Source of the DNA: an uncultured Opitutaceae bacterium
GTDB lineage: Bacteria > Verrucomicrobiota > Verrucomicrobiia > Opitutales > Opitutaceae
Length of the DNA stretch: 64,000 bases
Direction of reading: 5' to 3'
Assembly (NCBI GenBank): GCA_903862935.1
Contig: CAIOZY010000013.1
Span: 1-64,000 of the forward strand
The translations under genes and the position numbers were made by a program. This document shows, piece by piece, positions 1-7,908 of this stretch (its first letter is position 1; the number at the start of each line of letters is the position of its first letter). A model generated the notes under the pieces. It was not told the origin of the DNA. It worked only from the letters and a program-made list of their open reading frames with translations, and did no database searches.

Positions 1-513
1 AACGCGGCGATCGTGGCGGACCGCTTCCACGCGGTCCGGCTCGCCGGAATGCACCTGATGCGCGTCGCCCGGCAGCTATGCCCCCAGCTGGGCTGGAACC
101 GCTCCTGGCTGGGGATCCTGCGCATGAGGGCCGATCGCCTCGATGCCGACCAGAGGCAGCGCCTGGACAGGCTCTTTGCCCAGTACCCGCAACTCAGGCC
201 GATCTACGAGATGAAGGAGAGCCTCTGCAGGCTGCTCTGCCTTAAAACCCTCTCCAAGCAGACCTGCCGGTATCGCATCCCCGAACTCTTGCGGCTCATC
301 CAGACCCTGCGCGACAGCGGCCTGGAGGCCGCTGTCACCCTCGCCAAGTCCCTCTCAGAGTGGACCGAGGAGATCGTGCGCATGTGGCGCTTCACCCGCA
401 ACAACGGCATCACCGAGGGCTTCCACAGAAAGATGAAATTAATACAGCGAAGAGCCTACGGCTTCCGCTCCTTCCAAAGTTACCGCCTCAGAGTCATCGC
501 TCAGTGCGGATGA
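1..513 (+). CDS. ISL3-family transposase, C-terminal part (cut by window edge)
   Basis: This is the C-terminal 170 residues of an ISL3-type DDE transposase, which moves its insertion sequence by cut and paste. The frame is open to the first base of the window, so the true start lies outside. The visible part opens with the family motif around the second catalytic Asp (AIVADRFHAVR) and ends with the segment around the catalytic Glu (ITEGFHRKMKLIQRRAYGFR) followed by the usual tail YRLRVIAQCG. No frameshift or stop is seen, so this half looks intact. Codons such as aga, tta and ata make its base use visibly less GC-biased than that of the neighbouring genes, which fits recent arrival. It sits about 100 bases from a tRNA-Ser gene. 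Confidence 0.9.
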   Translation, partial: NAAIVADRFHAVRLAGMHLMRVARQLCPQLGWNRSWLGILRMRADRLDADQRQRLDRLFAQYPQLRPIYEMKESLCRLLCLKTLSKQTCRYRIPELLRLIQTLRDSGLEAAVTLAKSLSEWTEEIVRMWRFTRNNGITEGFHRKMKLIQRRAYGFRSFQSYRLRVIAQCG

Positions 514-550
514 TCCCCACCATCAACCTCCAACCCATCAATCCAGTACC

Positions 551-577
551 CCCCAGAAAAAACTTTGGCGTTGAGCC
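551..577. repeat. Candidate right terminal inverted repeat of the ISL3 element
   Basis: Thirty-seven bases after the transposase stop lies a segment that on the minus strand reads GGCTC, then AACGCC, AAAG, a T-run and CTGGGG. ISL3 elements commonly end in an inverted repeat beginning GGCTC or GGTTC with an A/T-rich interior. The matching left end is outside the window, so the repeat cannot be confirmed here. If correct, the 8-base target duplication would be the bases just right of it. Confidence 0.35.
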
Positions 578-615
578 GAACTAGACCCCTTACCGCTAGA
601 CCCTGTATGCGAAGC

Positions 616-709
616 TGGCGGAGAGAGAGGGATTCGAACCCTCGGATGGGATTTAATCCCCATCAACGGTTTAGCAAACCGCCCCTTTCGGCCACTCAGG
701 CATCTCTCC
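616..709 (-). tRNA. tRNA-Ser (anticodon GCU)
   Basis: Read on the minus strand this is a complete 94-base class II tRNA. The 7-base acceptor stem GGAGAGA/TCTCTCC is perfectly paired, a discriminator G follows, and the CCA end is encoded. The anticodon stem-loop reads CGGTTTGCTAAACCG, giving anticodon GCU for AGC/AGU serine codons. A long variable arm (GATGGGGATTAAATCCCATC region) is typical of tRNA-Ser, and the T-arm has GGTTCGAATCC. It lies beside an ISL3 insertion sequence. Confidence 0.97.
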
Positions 710-1046
710 TTTCAGCTTCAAGGCCCCAGTCCGTTGAGGACCGCCTCCCATGACCCGCCCGGCAGTGCCTGCGCACACCCTTGCGAGACTGATGTGAAAC
801 GATTCCTTACGGGCTAGGACCCGTCAACGAATGCGGTGCCCGCGCGTCCTGTCAAACCCTAACGCGGCCGGCTGCAGGGGACGGAAGAGACGGGGGAACG
901 AGGCAAGCGGCGCAAAGCCGCGTAGGCGGTTTGACCGGAACCTCGGGCCTCGATCGGAGCGGAGCGCACATCCCCTAAGCTTGTTGGGCCAACCAGGGAG
1001 AGGCCCTTAGCGTGCTCCCAGCCCAACGGCGCGGGCCGCGGGGGCC
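710..1046. other. Gene-free interval with a nested GC-rich inverted repeat
   Basis: No convincing coding sequence is present between the tRNA-Ser gene and the next gene. On the minus strand a TTGACA at 850-855 is a possible -35 box for the tRNA, but no good -10 box follows it. At 983-1027 there is a nested hairpin: GTTGGGC pairs with GCCCAAC seven bases wide, and inside it GGGAG pairs with CTCCC. No T-run follows on either strand, so it is not a clear terminator. It could be part of a structured RNA, but no known RNA family was recognised. Confidence 0.4.
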
Positions 1047-1727
1047 TCAGCTGCTGTCGTCGACCGCTCGCCCCAGCTCCCGGCGGCACTCGGCGATCAC
1101 GCGCAGCCAGACCTCCCTCAGGTCGAAGAGCCGGATCTTGGCTTCGGCCGCGTAGTCGCGCACGGCCGGCTGGGCCGCGGCGGCCTCGCCGCTCAGGAGG
1201 TTGAGCGAGTCATTGAGGGCCCCGAGCGAGCGCTTCAGGAGGCTGATCGCCATCGCATAGTCTCCGAAGTCGAGGGCGTGGATGGCCTGCATGGCGTAGT
1301 CCTCGCTTCTGTGGACTGCCGCCAGGTAAGAGACCGCAAGGGATGGGGTCAGTTTCCCGGGCTGGCTCGCGAGGATCTCCCAAGGGCGCTTGATGCTCAG
1401 GACGATCGCCTTGGTGGCGACGAAGACGGGGTTCTTGTGGAGGGTGTAGACCTCCTCCTGAGAGGCGAACTCCGCCGTCTCGGCCTCGTCCTCCTCGGTC
1501 TCGGCCTCCGGCTCCTCGTCTTCGGCAGCCGGTTCCCAGCCCATCTGGGCGGCCACCAGGTCGATCCGGTCGTCGCGGCTCCGAAAGGCCTCGTAAAAAC
1601 CCAGGTAGCGGTGGATTGCCTCGTCCTGCGCCCTCAGGTAGCGCTCCCAGTCGAACTCATTCCACGCCAACTCACCGCGGTCCTCCCATTCGTTATCGGG
1701 GGAGGCGTTGAAATCGGTGTCGTCCAT
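1047..1727 (-). CDS. Conserved-looking hypothetical protein, 226 aa
   Basis: I do not recognise this protein. The start is placed at the ATG that yields MDDTDFNASPDNEW. The frame stays open farther upstream, but that part runs antisense to the acylphosphatase gene and reads like a shadow. The first 85 residues are strongly acidic and aromatic, ending in a low-complexity Glu/Asp stretch (about 70-88). The C-terminal half is predicted helical, with no signal peptide or membrane segment. A cytosolic, possibly protein-binding role is a guess. It is divergent from acylphosphatase, with 63 bases between the starts. Confidence 0.7.
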   Translation of the reverse strand: MDDTDFNASPDNEWEDRGELAWNEFDWERYLRAQDEAIHRYLGFYEAFRSRDDRIDLVAAQMGWEPAAEDEEPEAETEEDEAETAEFASQEEVYTLHKNPVFVATKAIVLSIKRPWEILASQPGKLTPSLAVSYLAAVHRSEDYAMQAIHALDFGDYAMAISLLKRSLGALNDSLNLLSGEAAAAQPAVRDYAAEAKIRLFDLREVWLRVIAECRRELGRAVDDSS

Positions 1728-1790
1728 TGGGTGCGCCGGAAAATGAGCCTTGAGCGCTCCGGAAGGCAAATCCATTTTAAGAGTCTGAAC

Positions 1791-2066
1791 ATGCCCGATG
1801 TGCACCATCAGACGGTCTTCTTTCAGGGCCACGTGCAGGGTGTCGGCTTCCGCTACTGCGCCATGGAGGCGGCCCGGGGCTACGACGTGACCGGATTCGT
1901 GCAGAACCTGCCCGACGGGAGGGTGCTGCTGGAGGTGGAGGGCGAGCCCGCGGAGGTCCTGGCGTTCGTCAACTCCGTGGAGGAGCGGATGCGCCACTTC
2001 ATCCGGAAAACCGACAGGCTGGAGCGCAGCCGCCCGGCGCAGTTTAGCGAGTTCACGATCCGATGA
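1791..2066 (+). CDS. acyP: Acylphosphatase
   Basis: A 91-residue acylphosphatase, hydrolysing carboxyl-phosphate mixed anhydrides such as acetyl phosphate. The family signature is intact: HVQGVGFR at 14-21 supplies the catalytic Arg21, and GFVQNLPDG at 35-43 supplies the catalytic Asn39. Length is normal for the family (about 90 residues). A longer in-frame extension exists upstream but has no family resemblance, so the ATG at 1791 is used. The stop overlaps the menA start by four bases, so the two are probably translationally coupled. Confidence 0.93.
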   Translation: MPDVHHQTVFFQGHVQGVGFRYCAMEAARGYDVTGFVQNLPDGRVLLEVEGEPAEVLAFVNSVEERMRHFIRKTDRLERSRPAQFSEFTIR

Positions 2067-2959
2067 AGGCCGACGCACACCCCGGGTGGCGGGCCTGGAT
2101 AGCGGCGGCCCGCCCGCGCACCCTTCCTGCCGCCGTGGCGCCCGTCGTCGTGGGTTCGGCGCTGGCCGGGCGCGATGGCCGGTTCGACGCCGGGGCGGCC
2201 GGGCTGTGCCTTGCCTTCGCCCTGCTGGTCCAGGTGGGGGCGAACTTCGCCAACGACTACTTCGACTTCGTCAAGGGGGCGGACACGGCGGCGAGGGTCG
2301 GGCCCCGCCGGGCCGTGGCCGAGGGATGGGTGACGCCGGGGGGAATGCGGCTTGCGATGGGGTTTGTGTTCGCCGCGGCCTTCGGGGTCGGCCTCGGGCT
2401 TCTTGAGAAGGGCGGGCCGTGGCTCCTGGTGGTGGGGGCCTCCTGCATCGTCTCGGGGATTGCCTACACGGGCGGCCCCTTTCCGCTCGGATACCGCGGG
2501 CTGGGGGATCTGTTCGTGTTCCTGTTTTTCGGGGTCGTGGCGGTCTGCGCCACCTATTTCGTGCAGGCCGGACGGGTGACAGGAGAGGCCTTTGCCGTCT
2601 CGGTCCCGCTGGGCCTGTTGTGCGCCAATATCTTGTTGGTAAACAATTATCGGGACTACGAGACGGATGCGGTTGCCGGAAAGAAGACCCTGATCGTGCG
2701 GTTCGGACGCGGGTTCGGACGGGCCCAGCACGCTCTTTCACTTGTTGGCGCCCTAGCCGTGCCCCTTGTCCTGTGGGGGGCTATGGGGCGCAGCCCCTGG
2801 TGCCTGCTGCCGCTCGTCCTGACCCCGGTTGCGGTGGCGCACGCCCGGCGCCTTCGCACCGACGTGTCCGGAGCCGAGTTCAATCGGCTCCTCGGGGACA
2901 CGGCGAAACTGCTGCTGTATTACGCGGTCCTTCTTGCGGCCGGACTGCTCGCCGGCTGA
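2063..2959 (+). CDS. menA: 1,4-dihydroxy-2-naphthoate polyprenyltransferase (MenA)
   Basis: An integral membrane UbiA-superfamily prenyltransferase that attaches the polyprenyl tail to 1,4-dihydroxy-2-naphthoate, making demethylmenaquinone. Both Asp-rich prenyl-diphosphate/Mg sites are present: NDYFDFVKGAD at 64-74 and NNYRDYETD at 194-202. The MenA-typical YTGGPFPLGYRGLGD follows the middle helices. Eight or nine hydrophobic segments fit the 298-residue length. It starts within the acylphosphatase stop (ATGA). The other menaquinone genes found here (menF, menD, menB) lie 19 kb downstream. The quinol it makes should be the substrate of the ACIII encoded at 48-59 kb. Confidence 0.95.
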   Translation: MKADAHPGWRAWIAAARPRTLPAAVAPVVVGSALAGRDGRFDAGAAGLCLAFALLVQVGANFANDYFDFVKGADTAARVGPRRAVAEGWVTPGGMRLAMGFVFAAAFGVGLGLLEKGGPWLLVVGASCIVSGIAYTGGPFPLGYRGLGDLFVFLFFGVVAVCATYFVQAGRVTGEAFAVSVPLGLLCANILLVNNYRDYETDAVAGKKTLIVRFGRGFGRAQHALSLVGALAVPLVLWGAMGRSPWCLLPLVLTPVAVAHARRLRTDVSGAEFNRLLGDTAKLLLYYAVLLAAGLLAG

Positions 2960-2970
2960 GTGGCCCCGGA

Positions 2971-3297
2971 CTAGATCAGGGTGGCGAGCTTCGCCTTGAG
3001 GGCCGCCTTCGGCATCATCCCGACGACCTGGTCGACCTGCTTTCCGCCCTTGAAGATGAGCATCGTCGGGATGGCTCGGATGCCGTACTCGGCGGCGATC
3101 TCCGCGTTGTCGTCGATGTTGATCTTGGCGACCGAGAGCTTGCCGTCGAGTTCGGTGGCCAGTTCCTCGAGGATCGGGGCGATCGCCTTGCACGGGCCGC
3201 ACCAGGGGGCCCAGAAATCCACGAGCAACGGGGTCGCCGAGGAGGCGACGGCCGTCTTGAAGGTCGCTGCGGTGAGGTGCGTGACTTTGTCGGACAT
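2971..3297 (-). CDS. trxA: Thioredoxin
   Basis: A 108-residue single-domain cytosolic thioredoxin, a general disulfide reductant. The active site WCGPC places the redox cysteines at 33 and 36, preceded by VDFWAP. The cis-proline loop reads RAIPT and the late strand MLIFKGGK, as in classical TrxA. No signal peptide is present. It is convergent with menA, with only 11 bases between the stops. Confidence 0.96.
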   Translation of the reverse strand: MSDKVTHLTAATFKTAVASSATPLLVDFWAPWCGPCKAIAPILEELATELDGKLSVAKINIDDNAEIAAEYGIRAIPTMLIFKGGKQVDQVVGMMPKAALKAKLATLI

Positions 3298-3359
3298 GGT
3301 GATGAGGGTAGTTAGGGAAGGTGGATCGGCTGCGAAGGCAAGAAGGCAGGTCTTAAGCC

Positions 3360-3614
3360 TCAGCGAGGCGCGGACTTGTGGACGATCTCCGCCAGCTCCT
3401 TGGGCTCGACCTGCTCGAGCTCCTTGCCGCGCTGCCGGAGCTCCTCGAAGGTCTTCACCACGGTCTCCGTCATCCGCTCATGGGTCTCCTCGGAGCCGCC
3501 GACGATGGCGAACTTCTCCCCGGTGGTGATCCGCTTGTGCCCGTCGTCGTTGTCCAGGCCAAGGCCCAGGATCCCCCGCACGCGTGGCTTCGGTCTGGGC
3601 TTTCGTTTCTTCAC
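3360..3614 (-). CDS. Small basic hypothetical protein downstream of scpA
   Basis: An 84-residue protein of unknown function. The GTG start overlaps the scpA stop by four bases (GTGA), which supports it being a real, coupled gene. The N-terminus is very basic and Pro/Arg-rich (KKRKPRPKPRVRG), then a Gly/Asp-rich turn (LGLDNDDGHKR), then an amphipathic helix rich in Glu and Lys to the end. No membrane segment is present. The basic tail could bind nucleic acid or the chromosome, but that rests only on composition and the scpA neighbour. Confidence 0.7.
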   Translation of the reverse strand: MKKRKPRPKPRVRGILGLGLDNDDGHKRITTGEKFAIVGGSEETHERMTETVVKTFEELRQRGKELEQVEPKELAEIVHKSAPR

Positions 3615-4390
3615 GCGGGCAAGGTGGCCGGGCTTGTCGCCGTTTCAAGCGAGTTCTCTGGAACGGCCTCACAGACGATGTCGGAGAAGGCCTCGTTCTG
3701 CCGGATCCGCAGCCGGCTGAGCCGCGTGAGCTCCAGGACCGCGAGGAAGGTTGCCACCAGTCGCCGCAGGGTCACCTGCCCGGGGAACAGCGCCGAGAAG
3801 ACGAAGGACGGCTCGGTCTTCAGGCGTTCGAGCAGCCACTCCATCTGGTCGGCCACCGTGACCACCTCGTCGTGGATCTCCCCGACGACCAACTTCTCGG
3901 CGAGCCGCCGCAGGATCAGGTTGAAGGTGCTCCACAGCTCGATCCGGCCCACGGGCTTGAGGGGCCGGGCCCCGGCTTCCGCGAGCCGGCTCGACACGTG
4001 GCGGTCCATGAGGTTCTGGCGCTCCAGGGACAGCTCGGAGAGTTTCGCCGCGGCCTCCTTGAACTTCTTGTACTGAAGCAGCTGGTAGACCAATTCCCAG
4101 CGCGGGTCGATGTCGTCGTCCTCGGCGTTGGGGTCGACCGCGTGTTGCCCGCGGGGCAGGAGCATGCGGCTTTTGATCTCCATCAGGGTGGCCGCCATGA
4201 CGAAAAACTCGCCGGCCAGGTCCAAGTCGAGCTCCCGCATCGCGTGCAGGGCCGCGATATACTGGTGGGTGACCGACTCGATCGGGATGTCGTAGATGTC
4301 GAGCTCGTTCTTGCGGATCAGAAACAACAGCAAGTCGAGCGGGCCTTCGAAGACCTGCAGTTTGATTCGATGATCGGGATCCGGAGCCAC
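3611..4390 (-). CDS. scpA: Segregation and condensation protein A (ScpA kleisin)
   Basis: ScpA is the kleisin subunit that, with ScpB and Smc, forms the bacterial condensin that organises and segregates chromosomes. The N-terminal signature is clear (KLQVFEGPLDLLLFLIRKNE), followed by IYDIPI and LAGEFFVMAATLMEIKSRML. The C-terminal winged helix is present (LRRLVATFLAVLELTRLSRLRIRQ). There is no ATG near the conserved start: the GTG used here gives 259 residues, and a TTG four codons upstream is an alternative. Longer extensions run antisense-like into the methyltransferase gene and are rejected. Its partner scpB is about 37 kb away. Confidence 0.93.
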   Translation of the reverse strand: MAPDPDHRIKLQVFEGPLDLLLFLIRKNELDIYDIPIESVTHQYIAALHAMRELDLDLAGEFFVMAATLMEIKSRMLLPRGQHAVDPNAEDDDIDPRWELVYQLLQYKKFKEAAAKLSELSLERQNLMDRHVSSRLAEAGARPLKPVGRIELWSTFNLILRRLAEKLVVGEIHDEVVTVADQMEWLLERLKTEPSFVFSALFPGQVTLRRLVATFLAVLELTRLSRLRIRQNEAFSDIVCEAVPENSLETATSPATLPA

Positions 4391-4446
4391 GGTGGAGTTC
4401 AAGACTTGGAAAAGCGGGCCGCGCGGCAACGCAAAAAAACCGTCGG

Positions 4447-5664
4447 CTAGTCCGGCCGCAGCGCGCCGGCCGGGGCGCAACGGCGCAGGCGCGCCGCAAA
4501 GAAGCAGTCCCCGTCGTGCCCCTCGGGCCAGAAGATCAGCCCGGCCCCGCGGGGCGCCCCCGTGAAGGTCCGTTCCCACGGCTCCGGCGCGAAGGAACGG
4601 TCTGCCTCGAGGAAGCGTCCAAGGACACCCTCGTTCTCGGTGCTGCACAGAGAGCAGGTCGCGTACACGAGGAGCCCGCCGGGCCGCACGAGCGGGGCGA
4701 ACCGGCCGAGGAGTTCGAGCTGGAGCCGCGCCGAGGCCGCAATACTCTCCGGGGTCGTCACCCACTTGAGGTGGGGCTGGCGGCGCCAGGTTCCGGAGCC
4801 GGTGCAGGGGGCGTCCAAGAGGACTCCGTCGTAGGGCCCGGCGGGCCGGGGATCGCGGGCGATCCGCGAGGACAGGCCGGCCCGCAGCGCCCGGCGGTCA
4901 AGCTCGTCCAGGGCCTCCTCGCGCACGTCGTGGGCAAATACCCGTCCGTCCGGGCCCAGGAGTTTCGCAAGCTGCAGGGACTTGCCGCCGGCCCCGGCGC
5001 AGGCGTCGAGCCAACGAGAACCCGGGCTGGGTCCGGCCGACTCAAGGACAAGCTGGGAGCCCAGATCCTGGATCTCCACCTGGCCCGACCTGTAGGCGCG
5101 GGTCGCGGTCACGTCGGGTTCGCCAGGCAGGGCGATCGCCCCGGGCAGGAGCGGGCTTATTTTCCACGGCCAGCCCAGGGAATCAAACTCGGCGAGGACC
5201 GGGGCGGGGTCGTCCGCCTGGAGGCGCAGCCAAAGGGGGGCCCGGGAGTTAAGGACTGCGCTGCGGGCCGGCTCGAGCGCCTCGGGGCACTCGAGGGCGA
5301 GCCACTCGGGCATCGGGGGGCGGGACTGGGCGCCGGAAAGACCGGTGTCGTCCCCGGGGAAAGCCTCCTTAAAAAGCCGGGTTTGTGCGCTGTCCGGTGC
5401 GAGCCGGGCCACCAGGGCGCATAGCCGGTCGGGTTCCCCGAGAAGCGGCTCAACCCGGGGCAGGTGGCGCACCGCCGTGTAGATCAGCTCGCGGTACAGC
5501 CGGCGGTCCCGGGAGCCGAAGCGCCGGTCGCGCCGGATCAAGTCCTCAATCCGCCGGGGCAGGGCGGCGTCCCGCCGCCAGTGGCCGCTCAGCTGGGCGA
5601 GCAACCCGGACAGGACCCGTCCCTGGCTCCGGCAGATCTCGAGCCGCCGTTGGTCCGCGTTCAT
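4447..5664 (-). CDS. RsmB/NOP-family RNA (cytosine-5) methyltransferase
   Basis: A SAM-dependent enzyme that methylates cytosine C5, most likely in 16S rRNA. The Rossmann SAM site reads LDACAGAGGKS (219-229). Motif IV DAPCTGSG supplies Cys287, and motif VI YATCSL supplies the nucleophile Cys337. The N-terminal 100 residues form an Arg-rich helical region resembling the RNA-binding N-domain of the Fmu/RsmB group, but it is shorter than in E. coli RsmB (405 versus about 429 aa overall), so the exact target base is uncertain. It lies between lptD and scpA on the same strand. Confidence 0.88.
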   Translation of the reverse strand: MNADQRRLEICRSQGRVLSGLLAQLSGHWRRDAALPRRIEDLIRRDRRFGSRDRRLYRELIYTAVRHLPRVEPLLGEPDRLCALVARLAPDSAQTRLFKEAFPGDDTGLSGAQSRPPMPEWLALECPEALEPARSAVLNSRAPLWLRLQADDPAPVLAEFDSLGWPWKISPLLPGAIALPGEPDVTATRAYRSGQVEIQDLGSQLVLESAGPSPGSRWLDACAGAGGKSLQLAKLLGPDGRVFAHDVREEALDELDRRALRAGLSSRIARDPRPAGPYDGVLLDAPCTGSGTWRRQPHLKWVTTPESIAASARLQLELLGRFAPLVRPGGLLVYATCSLCSTENEGVLGRFLEADRSFAPEPWERTFTGAPRGAGLIFWPEGHDGDCFFAARLRRCAPAGALRPD

Positions 5665-5668
5665 TCCG

Positions 5669-7780
5669 TCAAAAACGGATCGCCTCGATATTGACCTGGA
5701 AGCCGAAGTGTCCCTCGGGGTTGGGGCCGTTGCTGGCGGTCACCAGGTACTGGACCCGCCAGGTGTTCGCCAGGTTCTGCTCGATGCCGATCACCTGCTG
5801 GTTGAACCGGTGCTGGCGGGCGCCGTACTCGAGCAGGAACAGCCCCGAGAACTGCTCGTTGATGCGCACCTGGACATTGAGCAGGTAGTCGTCGTTCTCG
5901 TGGCGCAGGAAGTTGGAGGCGACCTGCACGGACCAGGCCTGCCCGTCGCGCAGGATGAGCCCCGAGGTGAACTGCCGCAGGGAGAAGGTCCGGGCGTAGT
6001 AGATCTGGTCGCTGTAGATCTCGATCCAGCGGGCCGGCGTGAGAGTGAAGCGCGCGTGGAAGTCGGAGAAGTCGGGGTCCCCGGGGCTGCGCCTGAAGTT
6101 CAGGTCGTCGGCGATGTCCAGGCTCGCCAGGTCCCTCGAGCCGTACCCGGACTCCCGGGTCTGGAGGATGTTGCCCAGGCCGAGCCGCAGGGTGTTCGTG
6201 GCGTGGAGCCGGTCGACGGAGCGCAGGTCGGCCAGCTCGAGGGGCTGCAGGTACGTCGAGAAGCTCGGGCGGTCGATCGGCGGGATGTAGTTGGATCCCT
6301 TGTCCGCCTCCGGGATGTAGCGGTAGGTCAGGGTGGGGGTCACCAGGTGCCGCAGGCCGTCGATCTCCCAGACGGGGTTGCGGTAGTTGAAGGTGCCGCT
6401 GGACCTGAGGACCGAGTCGAACCCGAGCTCGCCCAGGGCTCGGACGTAGCCGCCCGGGGCTGCCGCGCCCCGCGTGTCGGAGTAGTCGGTGATCCTGCCC
6501 CCGGCGACCGGGGTGAAGGTGAACCAGTCGACGGGAGCGAAGGGCCGGGAAAGCCCGTAGAAGGCGTCCAGGCGGTTCTCGGCGAGCGTGGGTCCGCCGG
6601 TCTGGGAGCGCTCCAGCAGGGAGGCCGCCGAGGCCTCGAAGCGCTCGTTGAAGCCGGCCCCAACCGCGGTCGGCATCAGGTCGAACCTCAGCTCGGGGAG
6701 CCGCTCCTGAACGGGCTCGAAAGTCTCCGGCTGGAGCCGGGCGAAGGCTGAGGCGAAGTAGTTGGCGCCGGTGTAGACCGCCTCGATCGTGTTGTCGGGC
6801 TGCTGCATCGGATAGAACTCCTTGGGCCGGAAGTCGCGCAGCACGTTCGAGTCGGTCCACCAGTTAATGTCGGCCGAGAGCGTGAGGTTGTCGGCCAGCT
6901 GCTGGTTGTGGCGCCACTCGGCGAAACCCCGGTCGTGGGAGATGGCGTTGCCCAGAACGTCCTTGATGCGCACGCCGTAGTCGTGGATCAGCCCGGAGCG
7001 CAGAAAGCCGGAGACCTCTCCCGAGCCGTCCGGGGCGCCGTACGTGCCGCTCGGCCCGAGCATGAGGCCGCGCTTAGTGTAGAAACTGAGGTCGCCGCCG
7101 AGCCGGGCTGTGTCGAAGACCGGCACGTGGAAGCCCACGTCGAGGATCCCGCCCAGGGACGAGCGGTAGCCGCCCTCAAAGTGGAAGTACTCGGCCGTGA
7201 GCGCCTGGGTGAGGTCCTGCTGGAGCCCCTTGATGGGAATCACCTCGACGCCGGTAATTCCGATCAGGGAACCGACCATCTTCACGTACCTGCCCGGCGA
7301 GTAGATGATCGTGTCGGCCTTGGCCGAGGGCTTCCAGCGCCCGGGGTCGGTGTAGGTCATGGTCGCCTGGTGGAGCACGATCTCCTTTGCGGTGCCCTCT
7401 GCGGTGGCGCCCTGCATGTAGATCGGGTAGCGGCCGAGCCTGACGTTGCGGGCGCGGAAAAACCCGTCCTTGTGCTGGTATTTGACCCAGTCGGCAAGGA
7501 GCCGGCCGACGCCCCGGGTCAGGACCACGTGTCCGGTCGCCGTCAGAACGTCGGCCTTGCGGTCGTAGTCGAACTGGTCGGCGGTGATTAGGGTGTCGCC
7601 CTCCCTCCATCGGCACGAGCCGCGGACCCGGGTGAGGCCGGTGTCGAAGCTGGTCTCCAGCAGGTCGCCAGTGAGGACGGGCGGCGCAGGGGGCTCTTTG
7701 GCCGCGGCCGGGCCCGGCGCCGCCTGCGCTACGGCGGACGCCGCGGCCAAGGCCAGGACGAGAGCAAGACGTCGGGTCAC
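5669..7780 (-). CDS. lptD: LPS-assembly outer membrane protein LptD
   Basis: LptD is the outer-membrane barrel that inserts lipopolysaccharide into the outer leaflet. The GTG chosen gives 703 residues beginning with a signal peptide (TRRLALVLALAAASAVAQA). An N-terminal OstA-like beta-jellyroll segment follows (ITADQFDYDRKADVLTATGH), then a long C-terminal barrel region rich in alternating strands, ending in Phe as outer-membrane proteins do. Only one cysteine is visible in the mature chain, so it lacks the disulfide pairs that activate E. coli LptD. It is divergent from glgB, and its stop is 4 bases from the methyltransferase start. Confidence 0.88.
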   Translation of the reverse strand: MTRRLALVLALAAASAVAQAAPGPAAAKEPPAPPVLTGDLLETSFDTGLTRVRGSCRWREGDTLITADQFDYDRKADVLTATGHVVLTRGVGRLLADWVKYQHKDGFFRARNVRLGRYPIYMQGATAEGTAKEIVLHQATMTYTDPGRWKPSAKADTIIYSPGRYVKMVGSLIGITGVEVIPIKGLQQDLTQALTAEYFHFEGGYRSSLGGILDVGFHVPVFDTARLGGDLSFYTKRGLMLGPSGTYGAPDGSGEVSGFLRSGLIHDYGVRIKDVLGNAISHDRGFAEWRHNQQLADNLTLSADINWWTDSNVLRDFRPKEFYPMQQPDNTIEAVYTGANYFASAFARLQPETFEPVQERLPELRFDLMPTAVGAGFNERFEASAASLLERSQTGGPTLAENRLDAFYGLSRPFAPVDWFTFTPVAGGRITDYSDTRGAAAPGGYVRALGELGFDSVLRSSGTFNYRNPVWEIDGLRHLVTPTLTYRYIPEADKGSNYIPPIDRPSFSTYLQPLELADLRSVDRLHATNTLRLGLGNILQTRESGYGSRDLASLDIADDLNFRRSPGDPDFSDFHARFTLTPARWIEIYSDQIYYARTFSLRQFTSGLILRDGQAWSVQVASNFLRHENDDYLLNVQVRINEQFSGLFLLEYGARQHRFNQQVIGIEQNLANTWRVQYLVTASNGPNPEGHFGFQVNIEAIRF

Positions 7781-7908
7781 GATTCGCAGCAAAGCAGTCT
7801 GCGACGGGCAGGCAAGCCCGCTGATCGGAACCCCTGGGGGCCGTTGCCGGGGCGCCCCGGCAATCCCCGGCACCAATAGTCTAGACGAAACGTGCCCCGT
7901 GGATCAGG

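Noticed and set aside
1880-2731. Long open frame on the minus strand across acylphosphatase and menA
   Set aside because: Arg/Pro/Gly-rich translation without any motif, exactly antisense to two well-supported genes; a by-product of high GC content.
4391-4765. N-terminal extension of ScpA by 125 codons
   Set aside because: The extra part runs antisense-like into the methyltransferase gene, and the conserved ScpA fold starts right after the GTG used.
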